Of a DNA stretch of 64,000 bases, positions 25,605 through 33,199 are shown one piece after another (position 1 is the stretch's first letter; each line of letters starts with the position of its first letter). The position numbers were made by a program, and so were the translations under genes. The DNA lies in NCBI GenBank assembly GCA_039029355.1, contig JBCCGI010000007.1, forward strand, positions 1-64,000, written 5' to 3'. The notes below the pieces were generated by a model that had not been told where the DNA came from, made no database searches, and worked only from the letters and a program-made list of their open reading frames with translations. Source of the stretch: JBCCGI01 sp039029355 (GTDB taxonomy: Bacteria; Planctomycetota; UBA1135; GCA-002686595).

Positions 25605-26267
25605 ATGGCCAGCTCCAGTACCGCCCCCTCGACCGCCGCCCCCGCGGCCCTCACCCACTGCCCGACCTGCGGCGCCAAGCGCACGCGTCCGGACAGCACC
25701 CTGTGCGCCTACTGCGCGACGCCCTTCGATCTGGTGGCTCCGAGCTCCTCGGAGGACGGCGAGAACCCGAACCTCGCCCGCCTCGCGCGCATGAAGGAGC
25801 ACAAGAACTTCGAAAGCGCGATGGCGTGGAAGCCGCTGGAGAGCTTCGAGTACCAGGACGCCGACGACCGCAAGGCGCGCGCACGCAAGCTGATCGGGTT
25901 CGGCGCGGTGCTGCTGGGCGCGTCGGTCCCGCTGGGACAGATCGCCTGGATGGGCACGCTCGGCGTCGTGCTGGCGGTGCTCGGCGTCGTGTGGATCGTG
26001 CGCGCCCGCTCCCAGCAGGCCGAGATCATGAAGCTGCCGCTGCTCAGGCGGCCGGCCATCGTGCTCGACCGCCGCAGCGACACGGCGATGGGCTTCTGGT
26101 CGGGGGCGACGGTCTACTTCTTCGAGCTCGAGTTCGACGACGGCAGCAGCGGCGAGTTCCGCTGGCCCGGCCGCGGCGTCGACCACCAGCCGCTCGTCAC
26201 CGGCGCGACCGGGCTCGCGTTCACGCGCGGCGGGACGCTGCTCGGCTTCCAGTCGATCCGCGTCTAG
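25605..26267 (+). CDS. Zinc-ribbon membrane protein of unknown function
   Basis: A 220-residue protein. Residues 18-38 hold a zinc-ribbon pattern, CPTCGAK followed by CAYCATP, for one zinc ion. Two adjacent hydrophobic segments (about 100-145) form a membrane hairpin. The C-terminal part (RPAIVLDRRSD, YFFELEFDDGSSGEFRW) resembles the small beta domain of DUF2500/DUF3592 membrane proteins. The start ATG at 25605 is where the protein-like sequence begins; the frame is open upstream over mreC but encodes Arg/Ser-rich sequence there. It is divergent from mreC, about 80 bases between starts, so a shared promoter region is likely. Confidence 0.75.
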   Translation: MASSSTAPSTAAPAALTHCPTCGAKRTRPDSTLCAYCATPFDLVAPSSSEDGENPNLARLARMKEHKNFESAMAWKPLESFEYQDADDRKARARKLIGFGAVLLGASVPLGQIAWMGTLGVVLAVLGVVWIVRARSQQAEIMKLPLLRRPAIVLDRRSDTAMGFWSGATVYFFELEFDDGSSGEFRWPGRGVDHQPLVTGATGLAFTRGGTLLGFQSIRV

Positions 26268-26334
26268 AGGGCTCGCCCTCCGAGCCGGAGCGCAAGACCC
26301 GCACCGCTCCGCGGCGCGGGCCTCGGCAGAGCCG

Positions 26335-27195
26335 CTACTGCCCGATCCGAAGCGCCAGGCCGTTCGTCAGCCCGAAGGTCGGACCGCCGCCGATCGGGTT
26401 GACCAGCACGCCCTGGGCGAACACGTCGAGGCCGATCAGCGCCGTCTGCGGCGGCAGCGGGATCGCGACCGGCGACGGCGAGCCCGGTCCGGTCCAGGCG
26501 GGACCGCCCACGGCGGCAACCGGGTTGGGCGAGACGGCGGCGATGAGCAGCTCTCCGGTCGCGCCGGTCATCCCCCAGCCCGGGAGCGGCGTCCCGGTCC
26601 CGGTCCCCGCGAACAGCGCATCCTGCGCGTTGGAGATGCCGACGAACGGGAGCGAGCCGGCCGGCTGGCTCCCGGCGGGGTTGTCGACGCCGAGGGTCAG
26701 CACCGACCCGACCGCGGGGCTGCCGGAGACGACGCTCAGGCTGCCGGACGGGTTGCCGCCATAGGCCACAACGATCGCCGGCGCGACGATCTGTCCGCGG
26801 ATCTCGCCGCCCGGGGCCGCGCCGGAGTGGACGTTGATGTAGTGCAGCCCGCTCAACAGGTCGGTGACCTCGCCGGGCGAGAGGGTCGCGGAGCCGCTCA
26901 CCGTGCCGCTCGTCGCGGCCGTCGCGGTCAAGCCGAAGACCACGCCGGCGGACGCGCCGGGGCCCGCGGGGCCGTGCACGTGCGCGGCGCTCGCGGGCGC
27001 GAGCAGGCCGGCGAAGGTGCCGCTGACCTGGACCAGACCGGTCGCAGCGTCGAGCGTCACGGTGCAGCTGCCGGCACCGGGCGTGGCGACCGGGGGCACT
27101 TCCTGCGAGCCGTCGAGGTCGAACTCAAACGTCTGCGCCGAGGCGCTTCCCGCGAGGAGGAGGACGGTGGAAAGGACGAGGGCGGAGCGGCCCAT
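26335..27195 (-). CDS. Secreted CHRD-domain protein with a lineage-type C-terminal module
   Basis: A 286-residue exported protein. A signal peptide ends at SASAQ (residue 21). Residues about 24-140 form a CHRD domain (PF07452): GSQEVPPVATPGAGS, AAHVHGPAGPGASAG, and HYINVHSGAAPGGEIRGQI are its hallmark blocks. Residues about 150-286 are the same module that ends the lectin-like protein at 13547-14779 (TLGVDNPAG, LPGWGM, TGELLIAAVSPNPV, GLDVFAQGVLV, FGLTNGLAL). The start is firm: GGAGG lies seven bases before the ATG. It stands alone between the zinc-ribbon gene (convergent) and mreB. The biological role of bacterial CHRD proteins is poorly known. Confidence 0.87.
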   Translation of the reverse strand: MGRSALVLSTVLLLAGSASAQTFEFDLDGSQEVPPVATPGAGSCTVTLDAATGLVQVSGTFAGLLAPASAAHVHGPAGPGASAGVVFGLTATAATSGTVSGSATLSPGEVTDLLSGLHYINVHSGAAPGGEIRGQIVAPAIVVAYGGNPSGSLSVVSGSPAVGSVLTLGVDNPAGSQPAGSLPFVGISNAQDALFAGTGTGTPLPGWGMTGATGELLIAAVSPNPVAAVGGPAWTGPGSPSPVAIPLPPQTALIGLDVFAQGVLVNPIGGGPTFGLTNGLALRIGQ

Positions 27196-27279
27196 GGAGA
27201 AACCTCCGTGTTAGGTGGTGAGGGGGTGGCCGGCGTGGGTCCTTGGGGTCCAGCGCCGGCGCGCGCTCCCCCTTGCACC

Positions 27280-27365
27280 GGGTTCGCGCAAACGAACCCG
27301 CTCCAAACCTTCGGGGTCGACCCGAGCGCGAGCGCTCGCGGCTTCGCGCGGGACCGCTCGGTCCC
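27280..27365 (-). terminator. Cluster of palindromes after mreB, possible terminator
   Basis: Two inverted repeats lie within 110 bases of the mreB stop: GGGACCG/CGGTCCC (27350-27356 and 27359-27365, two-base centre) and GGGTTCG/CGAACCC (27280-27286 and 27293-27299, six-base loop). Neither has a T-run. They fall in the 191-base gap between the CHRD gene start and mreB. Confidence 0.35.
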
Positions 27366-27386
27366 CCGCCTGGCGGGCTCGGTCGG

Positions 27387-28454
27387 CTAGCCCTCGTCGT
27401 CCGCCGAGAGCACGGCGGAGAAGACCTCGAGCTTCTCGAGGAAAACGCCCGTGCCGCGCGCGACGGCGGTCAGCGGGTCTTCCGCGATGCGCGCCGGGAT
27501 CCCCAGCGTCTCGGAGATCGCGGGGGCGATGCCGTAGAGCAGCGCTCCGCCGCCCACGATCGTGCAGCCCATGTCGACCAGATCGGCCGAGATCTCCGGG
27601 GGAGTCTCCTCCAGCACCTGGCGAATCGAGTCGCAGATCTGCCGCACCGGGAGCGAGAGCGACTCGCGGATCTCGATCGACGTGACGGTCGTGCGCCGCG
27701 GAAGGCCCGTGACGGTGTCGCGACCCTTCACCTCCATCGAGAGCTCCTGCTCCATCGGCCAGGCGGAGCCGATGGTGAGCTTGATGCGCTCGGCGCTCTG
27801 CTCGCCGATGAGCAGGTTGTGCTCGCGGCGCAGGTGGCCGACGATCGCCTCGTCCATCTCGTCGCCACCGACGCGCAGCGACGTGGCGACGACCGAGCCC
27901 GCGAGGGCCAGGACGGCGATCTCGGTGGTGCCGCCGCCGATGTCGACGATCAGCGAGCCGCGCGCCTCGGTCACCGGCATGTCGACGCCGATACCGGCCG
28001 CCATCGGCTCATCGATCAGGTACACCCGCCGCGCGCCCGCGCGCTCGGCCGAGTGGATCACCGCCCGACGCTCGACGGCCGTGATGCCGGTCGGGATCGA
28101 GATGACGACCTGCGGCTTCACGAAGTGGCGCCCCTCGTGCACCTTCGTGATGAAGTAGCGGAGCATCTTCTCGGTCACCTCGAAGTCCGCGATCACGCCG
28201 TGGCGCAGGGGGCGGATGGCCTCGATGGTGCCGGGGGTCTTGCCGAGCATGGCCTTGGCCGCGTTGCCCACGGCCATGCCGCCGAGCAGGACCTCGTTGG
28301 TGCCCTTGCGCACCGCCACGACGCTGGGCTCGTTCAGGATGATCCCGCGGCCCCGCACGGTGACGAGCGTGTTGGCGGTCCCGAGGTCGATGCCCATGTC
28401 GACCGAGAAGCGGCCGAACGTCCACTCGAGCGGTTTGAATAGGTTGGACGCCAT
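27387..28454 (-). CDS. mreB: Rod shape-determining protein MreB (bacterial actin)
   Basis: A 355-residue actin-like ATPase that polymerises under the membrane and guides the elongation complex. MGIDLGTANTLV is the phosphate-1 motif, IVDIGGGTTEIAV phosphate-2, and TIVGGGALLYGI the adenosine motif; IDEPMAAGIG and LRHGVIADFEVTEKML are further strongly conserved MreB blocks. Length is standard. The N-terminus NLFKPLEWTFGRF may form the amphipathic membrane-binding helix. Unlike the common mreBCD order, mreB lies about 1.9 kb upstream of mreC, with the CHRD and zinc-ribbon genes in between, so it is transcribed separately. Confidence 0.96.
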   Translation of the reverse strand: MASNLFKPLEWTFGRFSVDMGIDLGTANTLVTVRGRGIILNEPSVVAVRKGTNEVLLGGMAVGNAAKAMLGKTPGTIEAIRPLRHGVIADFEVTEKMLRYFITKVHEGRHFVKPQVVISIPTGITAVERRAVIHSAERAGARRVYLIDEPMAAGIGVDMPVTEARGSLIVDIGGGTTEIAVLALAGSVVATSLRVGGDEMDEAIVGHLRREHNLLIGEQSAERIKLTIGSAWPMEQELSMEVKGRDTVTGLPRRTTVTSIEIRESLSLPVRQICDSIRQVLEETPPEISADLVDMGCTIVGGGALLYGIAPAISETLGIPARIAEDPLTAVARGTGVFLEKLEVFSAVLSADDEG

Positions 28455-28604
28455 TCTCTCGACGGGACGCGCCCGCCGTTGCTGCGGAGTCTACCTGTGC
28501 GGAGAAGGCGATCAAGCGCGGCGAAGTTGCAAAAGAACGCGCGTCCCGCCCTTGGTTCGCGCCGCGCATAGGAAATTCCAAAACGTACGTGGCCGAGAAA
28601 CGAG

Positions 28605-28639
28605 CGCGGGCCGCGCTCCCGGTGGGAGCGCGGCCCGCG
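28605..28639 (-). terminator. Strong GC-rich terminator hairpin
   Basis: A perfect 16-bp stem (28605-28620 with 28624-28639) closing a 3-base loop. It lies 36 bases after the stop of the small membrane-protein gene on the minus strand, with only a short T stretch (CGTTTCT) after it. The rest of the 221-base gap up to mreB holds nothing recognised except the mreB upstream region. Confidence 0.75.
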
Positions 28640-28675
28640 TGCATTCCTTCGACGGCCGCTCGAGCGGTGTCGAGG

Positions 28676-28915
28676 CTAAAGGAACATCCCGGCGCCGTAC
28701 CGCGCGAGATGCGCGTCGACAAACAGGATCGCGACGACCAGCAGGATGGTGGTCGTGATGGCGATCCCGGCGTCGATGCCGGCCCCGCCGCTTTCCTCGA
28801 CGACTTCGACCTCGGCCGCCGCCGCGGGCTTACGCGACTTCGTCTGGCGACCACCGCCGCCTCCGCCGCCCTTGGAGGCGCGCCCGCCTCCCCGTGCTCC
28901 ACCACGTTTTGCCAT
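28676..28915 (-). CDS. Small single-pass membrane protein with a Gly/Lys-rich N-terminus
   Basis: A 79-residue protein. The first half is Gly-, Arg- and Lys-rich low complexity (GGARGGGRASKGGGGGGG), then a short acidic patch VEVVEESGG, then one membrane segment (about residues 47-67, AGIAITTTILLVVAILFV). The basic N-terminus would face the cytoplasm and could touch nucleic acid or membrane lipid. The start is well supported by GAGGAG nine bases upstream. It follows the coiled-coil protein gene by 15 bases and is followed by a strong terminator, so the two form a small operon upstream of mreB. No family was recognised. Confidence 0.7.
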   Translation of the reverse strand: MAKRGGARGGGRASKGGGGGGGRQTKSRKPAAAAEVEVVEESGGAGIDAGIAITTTILLVVAILFVDAHLARYGAGMFL

Positions 28916-28930
28916 GTTTCGAGTCTCCTC

Positions 28931-29785
28931 TTAGAGCATGCGGGTCGACGCGGAGTCGCCCTGCTGGATCGGAGCACCGTCGACCGGGTCTTCGATGACC
29001 GCGGAGCACATGCCCGCCTGGACGTTCACGACGCGGACCTGGCCCTTGTATTGGTTGCCGGACCAGACGTCGAAGCTGTACCCCTTCTTGACGCCGGCGT
29101 CGCCGCCGACGTTCAGCATCACGAGGCCGAGGTTGGCGTCGACCGCGAGCACGGCGCCGTCGACCTTGTCCTGGGCCAGGATGTCCTCGTAGGAGGTGCC
29201 GGTGACCTCGACCAGCACCTGGAGGCGCGTGTCGAGCATGGAGACCTGGTCCTGCAGCGTCGTGCGCTCGATTTCGAGGTCGGCCACCTGGCGCTCGAGG
29301 GTCGCCTGGGCGTCCTCCGCGTCGCGCTGGGCCTGCTCCGCGTCCTGCTGGGCGGTGAGAGCGTCGTCGCGGGCCTGCTCGGCCTCGTGGGCGCGCTCGA
29401 CCGCCTGGTCCTTCTCGCCGGAGATGCGGGTGAAGCTCTGCTCGTAGTCGCCGAGCGTGGACTTGATGCCGGTGACGTCGCCGAGGAGGCCGTCCTTCTC
29501 ACGCTGCTCGCCCTCGAGCTGCGTTTGGAGTTGGTTGACCTGGGCCTCGAGCTGGTCGCGCTGCTCGCGGCGCTCGCGCTCGGCCGCTTCGGAAGCGGCG
29601 AGGTCGACCTCTAGCTTGGAGATCTCGTCGTCCTTGGCCTGCTCCATCTCGGCCATCGCAGTCGACTTGTCCTCGAGCTGCATTTTGAAGTCCTCGGTCT
29701 GGGCGAGGGAGTTGGACGCCCAGCCCAGGAAGGCTGCCGAGAGGATCAGGTTCAGAACGAGGAAGATCCGTCCGATGGGACTCAT
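28931..29785 (-). CDS. Membrane-anchored periplasmic coiled-coil protein
   Basis: A 284-residue protein. An N-terminal hydrophobic segment (residues 5-28) acts as an uncleaved anchor or signal peptide. A long coiled coil follows (about 35-190), very rich in Glu, Gln and Ala with heptad spacing (RREQRDQLEAQVNQLQTQL, EAEQARDDALTAQQ). The last 80 residues form a small beta domain (DGAVLAVDANLGLVMLNVG, GVKKGYSFDVWSG, KGQVRVVNVQAGMCSAVIED) resembling FlgT-C-type domains. The start at 29785 rather than 29887 is chosen because the anchor begins there and the upstream codons are Arg/Pro-rich. It is co-transcribed with the 79-residue membrane protein. A cell-envelope spacer or scaffold role is inference. 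Confidence 0.78.
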   Translation of the reverse strand: MSPIGRIFLVLNLILSAAFLGWASNSLAQTEDFKMQLEDKSTAMAEMEQAKDDEISKLEVDLAASEAAERERREQRDQLEAQVNQLQTQLEGEQREKDGLLGDVTGIKSTLGDYEQSFTRISGEKDQAVERAHEAEQARDDALTAQQDAEQAQRDAEDAQATLERQVADLEIERTTLQDQVSMLDTRLQVLVEVTGTSYEDILAQDKVDGAVLAVDANLGLVMLNVGGDAGVKKGYSFDVWSGNQYKGQVRVVNVQAGMCSAVIEDPVDGAPIQQGDSASTRML

Positions 29786-29954
29786 GTTTTTCCGCCGGAT
29801 GGGGGTTCGATTGCGGGGGGATGGGGACCGCTTTGGGTCGTCGAGACGCTCGCAGCGTCTGCGGGCGCGGGGGGACTCTAGCGGCACCCCGGGAAGGGGT
29901 CAAGGAAGGGACCCGCGGGGGTCCACCGCCGGGCAGCCCGCGCGGCAGAGGTCC

Positions 29955-31697
29955 CTAACCCCCGCCGCCGTCCCGGTTACGGCCCGAACCGGGCCGGATC
30001 CCGGCCAGGAGGAGCGGCAGGGCCACCCAGGCCAGGTCGAGCCAGGGGCGGAGGAAGGCGATCGGCGGCCGCCCGCCCCCGGTGTCCGGGTCGGGAACCG
30101 GCACCTGGACCCCGAGGTAGCCGCGGACCATCCGATCCCGGCCCCCCTCGCGGATCCGAGCGATCTCGCGCCCGTCGGCGCCCATGGCGAGGCTGATCCC
30201 CGAGTTGGTGGCCCGCACGAGCGCCCGGCCGGAGGCCAGCGCGGCGATGCGCGAGAAGGCCACCATCTGGTCGACCTCGAAGCTCTCGCGGTACCAGGCC
30301 TCGTTCGAGACCACGACGTGGAAGTCGACCGGGCCGTCCCGTACCGGATCGGTGTAGGGCGGCAGGTGGGCGTTGTCGAAGCACACCGTGGCCGCCATGG
30401 CGTAGGAGCGCCCCTCGCGCGTGGGCAGCTCGAGCACGCCGGTCTCGTCGCCAGCCGCGAAGTCGGGCACGTAGCCGGACACCTCGCGGATGAAGCCCTC
30501 GATCGCCCCGACGCGCTCGAGGCCGTACATCGTCTCCGCCCCGGGAACCAGGAAGCGCTTGGGCGACAGGCCCGCACGCTGGCCCTGGGGGCCGTAGAGC
30601 ACCGCGGCCACAAAGCGCCGCACCTCGCCCTCGAGGGGCCGAAAAACCTCGGCGCCGGCCAGGAAGCTCGTGCCCTCGGGCAGCGGCGCGGGCTCGCGCG
30701 GAGCCCAACGCCCGCGCCCGAAGAGCAGGCCGCGCACCAGCCCCTCCTCGTCGTCCGCCAGAGAGGCGAGCTCGCGGCGGCTCGGCGTGCTGGCGCCGTC
30801 GGCGATCCCCCGGGCGCCCTCGCGGGTGAGCTCCTCGACGCCCTCCACGAAGATCGAGGTGTAGAGCATCGACTCGCCCCAGCAGACGAGGTCGGGCTCG
30901 GGGGCGCCGGCGGCGCGCGCGGCGGCGACCGCCGAGCGGGTCAGCTCGCGCAGCTCGCTGAAGTTGCGCATCGGATCGCCGAGCTGCTTGCGCTCCTGCG
31001 AGAAGCCCGGCTGCACCAGGAGCAGGCGCGGGCCCGGCACGAACTCCCCCGGCCCCGTCCCGAGCCCGAGCGCCGCCCCCAGCGCCAGCGGCCCCAGCCC
31101 GCAGGCCAGCGGCAGCGGGCGCAGGGCCGCGCCCCGGACGCGCCAGGCCAGGGCCGCCAGCCCCCCCGCCGAGGCGAGCGCGAAGGTCAGCCCGGTCACG
31201 CCCCACACGCGCGCGCTCCCCGCCAGCCACAGCCACGCGTGGGCCTGGTAGCCGACGCGCATCCAGCCGAGCCCAAACGGCATCGGCACGGCCGTGCGGA
31301 GGGTCTCCATGGCGGTCCAGGCAAGCGCGACCGCGAGCGGCGCGGCCCCGGCCGGCACACGGACCAGCAGGCGGCGCAGAAGCACGCCGCCCCCGGCCGA
31401 GTAGAGGCCCATCCCCAGCCCGATATAGGCGAGCGGGGGCGGATAGATGAAGCGGATCCACAGCATCAGCGCCGCGGCGCCGGGCAGCGCTCCCAGGGCG
31501 TGGGCGAGGAAGCCCTTCCACGCGCGCCCCTTGAACGGCCGCGCCTCGACGTGCCCCCAGACCCCGGCGCCGAGCATCGCCACCAGCACCGAGCCGTCGG
31601 CCGACAGCACCCCCGGCGAGGCCAGGGCGAAGAGCCCCCAGGCGGCGAGGGCGCCGAGGAAGCGGAAGCGGTGGGCGAGGGCCGGGAGGTCTTGCAT
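29955..31697 (-). CDS. lnt: Apolipoprotein N-acyltransferase
   Basis: Adds the third acyl chain to the N-terminal cysteine of lipoproteins in the inner membrane. 580 residues: about six to seven N-terminal membrane segments (to about residue 220), a nitrilase-like periplasmic domain, and a final C-terminal membrane helix (ALPLLLAGI). The catalytic triad is visible: Glu275 in CWGESM, Lys380 in SPKRFLVPGAE, Cys439 in TVCFDN. VSNEAWY and ATNSGIS are further family blocks. The nitrilase domain has an insertion of about 50 residues (about 290-345) between Glu and Lys. It fits the several lipobox proteins in this window. Gaps of 114 bases to moeA and 169 to the coiled-coil gene suggest its own transcript. 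Confidence 0.93.
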   Translation of the reverse strand: MQDLPALAHRFRFLGALAAWGLFALASPGVLSADGSVLVAMLGAGVWGHVEARPFKGRAWKGFLAHALGALPGAAALMLWIRFIYPPPLAYIGLGMGLYSAGGGVLLRRLLVRVPAGAAPLAVALAWTAMETLRTAVPMPFGLGWMRVGYQAHAWLWLAGSARVWGVTGLTFALASAGGLAALAWRVRGAALRPLPLACGLGPLALGAALGLGTGPGEFVPGPRLLLVQPGFSQERKQLGDPMRNFSELRELTRSAVAAARAAGAPEPDLVCWGESMLYTSIFVEGVEELTREGARGIADGASTPSRRELASLADDEEGLVRGLLFGRGRWAPREPAPLPEGTSFLAGAEVFRPLEGEVRRFVAAVLYGPQGQRAGLSPKRFLVPGAETMYGLERVGAIEGFIREVSGYVPDFAAGDETGVLELPTREGRSYAMAATVCFDNAHLPPYTDPVRDGPVDFHVVVSNEAWYRESFEVDQMVAFSRIAALASGRALVRATNSGISLAMGADGREIARIREGGRDRMVRGYLGVQVPVPDPDTGGGRPPIAFLRPWLDLAWVALPLLLAGIRPGSGRNRDGGGG

Positions 31698-31811
31698 GGA
31701 TCGCCCTACGGGCGCGGCGGCCGCGGCGCGAGCGCCGGGGACGCGACGATGGCCGCCGCGCCGCGCCGGGTCAACGATGGACGCGGGCGCGGCGCGCAGA
31801 TGCCCTCACGG

Positions 31812-33047
31812 TCAGAGCGCGAGCGGGCGGTAGAGGCACAGCGCGCCCTTCTGGATCGTCTGCTCCGGCGGCACCAGCGCCAGCCCGTCGGCCCCGGTCA
31901 GGGCGACGATGTCGGCCGAGCCCTTCCAGGGCAGCGGCTCGGCCTCCTCGACCCCGTCGCGGCCCTGGCGGACCTGGACCGGCAGGTTGATCTGGCGGTC
32001 CTTGGCCGTGCGATCCTCGCCCAGCCAGCGCGCGACGCGGAAGCGCTCGCGTTCCTCCTCCACCGGAGCCCCGCGGAGCCGCGCCAGCGCCGGGCGCACG
32101 AAGGCCTCGAAGCCGAGCAGCGCCGAGACCGGGTTGCCCGGAAGGCCGAAGACCGGCTTCTGCCCCGCCATGCCGAACCAGATCGGCTTGCCGGGCTTGA
32201 TCGCGACCTTGTGGAGCACGCGCTCCACCCCCACCGCCTCGAGCGCCGGGCCGACCAGGTCGTAGCGGCCCATCGAGACGCCCCCGGTGGTGACCAGGAC
32301 GTCGCCCTCGGTCAGCGCGCGGCGGAAGGCCAGCTCGAGCGCCGCCGCGTCGTCGCGCACGATCCCGCGATCGAGAATCGCGCAGCCCAGCTGCTCGCAG
32401 GCAGCACGTAGATAGAAGGTGTTCCCCTCGCGGATCTGCCCGGCGCCGGGCCTCTGCTTCACCTCGACGAGCTCGTCGCCGGTGGTGAGGATCGACACGA
32501 CCGGGCGCTGGTGGACCGACACCGGGTCGCAGCCCACCGCCGCCAGGACGGAGAGGTCGACCGCGCTAAGCCAGCGGCGTGGCTCGAACACGGTGCGGCC
32601 GACCGCCATCACCTCGGCCTTGTGGCTCACGTTCAGGCCGGAGCGGGGCAGCCCGCGGAAGAAGACCCGCCGCCCCTCGTGGCGGGTGTGCTCGACCATC
32701 ACGACTGCGTCGCATTCCTTCGGCACGCGGGCGCCGGTGTAGATCGCCACGCACGAGAAGGGCGGCACGGCGCCCTCGAAGGGAGCTCCGGCGCGCGACT
32801 CGCCGACGCAGGGCAGCTCGCGCTCCTCGGTCGCCGAGGGCTCCTCGAAGGCGCCGCCGGCGAAGTCCGAGCTGCGCACGGCGTAGCCGTCCATGGCGCT
32901 CTTCTCGAACGGAGGCATGTCGACGTCGGAGGCCACGGCGGAGGCCAGGCTTCTGCCCAGGGCCTCGGAGAGCGGTACGTGCTCGGCGCCGAGAGGTCCC
33001 GGAATCCGGGCCAGGATCGCCTCGAGGGCTTCGGTGGGTTGCAGCAT
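31812..33047 (-). CDS. moeA: Molybdopterin molybdenumtransferase MoeA
   Basis: Inserts molybdate into adenylated molybdopterin in the last step of molybdenum cofactor synthesis. 411 residues, the standard length. N-terminal PFEKSAMDGYAVRS, the central TTGGVSMGRYDLV molybdopterin-binding loop and GLPGNPVSALLGFEAFVRPAL are diagnostic. The start at 33047 gives the normal N-terminus MLQPTEALEAIL; the frame is open to 33335 but there encodes Arg-rich sequence that overlaps the divergent efflux gene. No other cofactor genes are nearby. Cytoplasmic. Confidence 0.94.
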   Translation of the reverse strand: MLQPTEALEAILARIPGPLGAEHVPLSEALGRSLASAVASDVDMPPFEKSAMDGYAVRSSDFAGGAFEEPSATEERELPCVGESRAGAPFEGAVPPFSCVAIYTGARVPKECDAVVMVEHTRHEGRRVFFRGLPRSGLNVSHKAEVMAVGRTVFEPRRWLSAVDLSVLAAVGCDPVSVHQRPVVSILTTGDELVEVKQRPGAGQIREGNTFYLRAACEQLGCAILDRGIVRDDAAALELAFRRALTEGDVLVTTGGVSMGRYDLVGPALEAVGVERVLHKVAIKPGKPIWFGMAGQKPVFGLPGNPVSALLGFEAFVRPALARLRGAPVEEERERFRVARWLGEDRTAKDRQINLPVQVRQGRDGVEEAEPLPWKGSADIVALTGADGLALVPPEQTIQKGALCLYRPLAL

Positions 33048-33199
33048 GGCTCTTGTGTACCGTGGTGGTTCGGGCAGGTCGAATTCCGGGACCGCGTCGG
33101 CCAACAGAGTAAGAATTGCGGAATAGCCACGCCCGCGCCTCGTTCCCGGCGAATCCACACCGGGGCAACGGCCCCTCGCACCCATCCTGAGGTTCCCCC

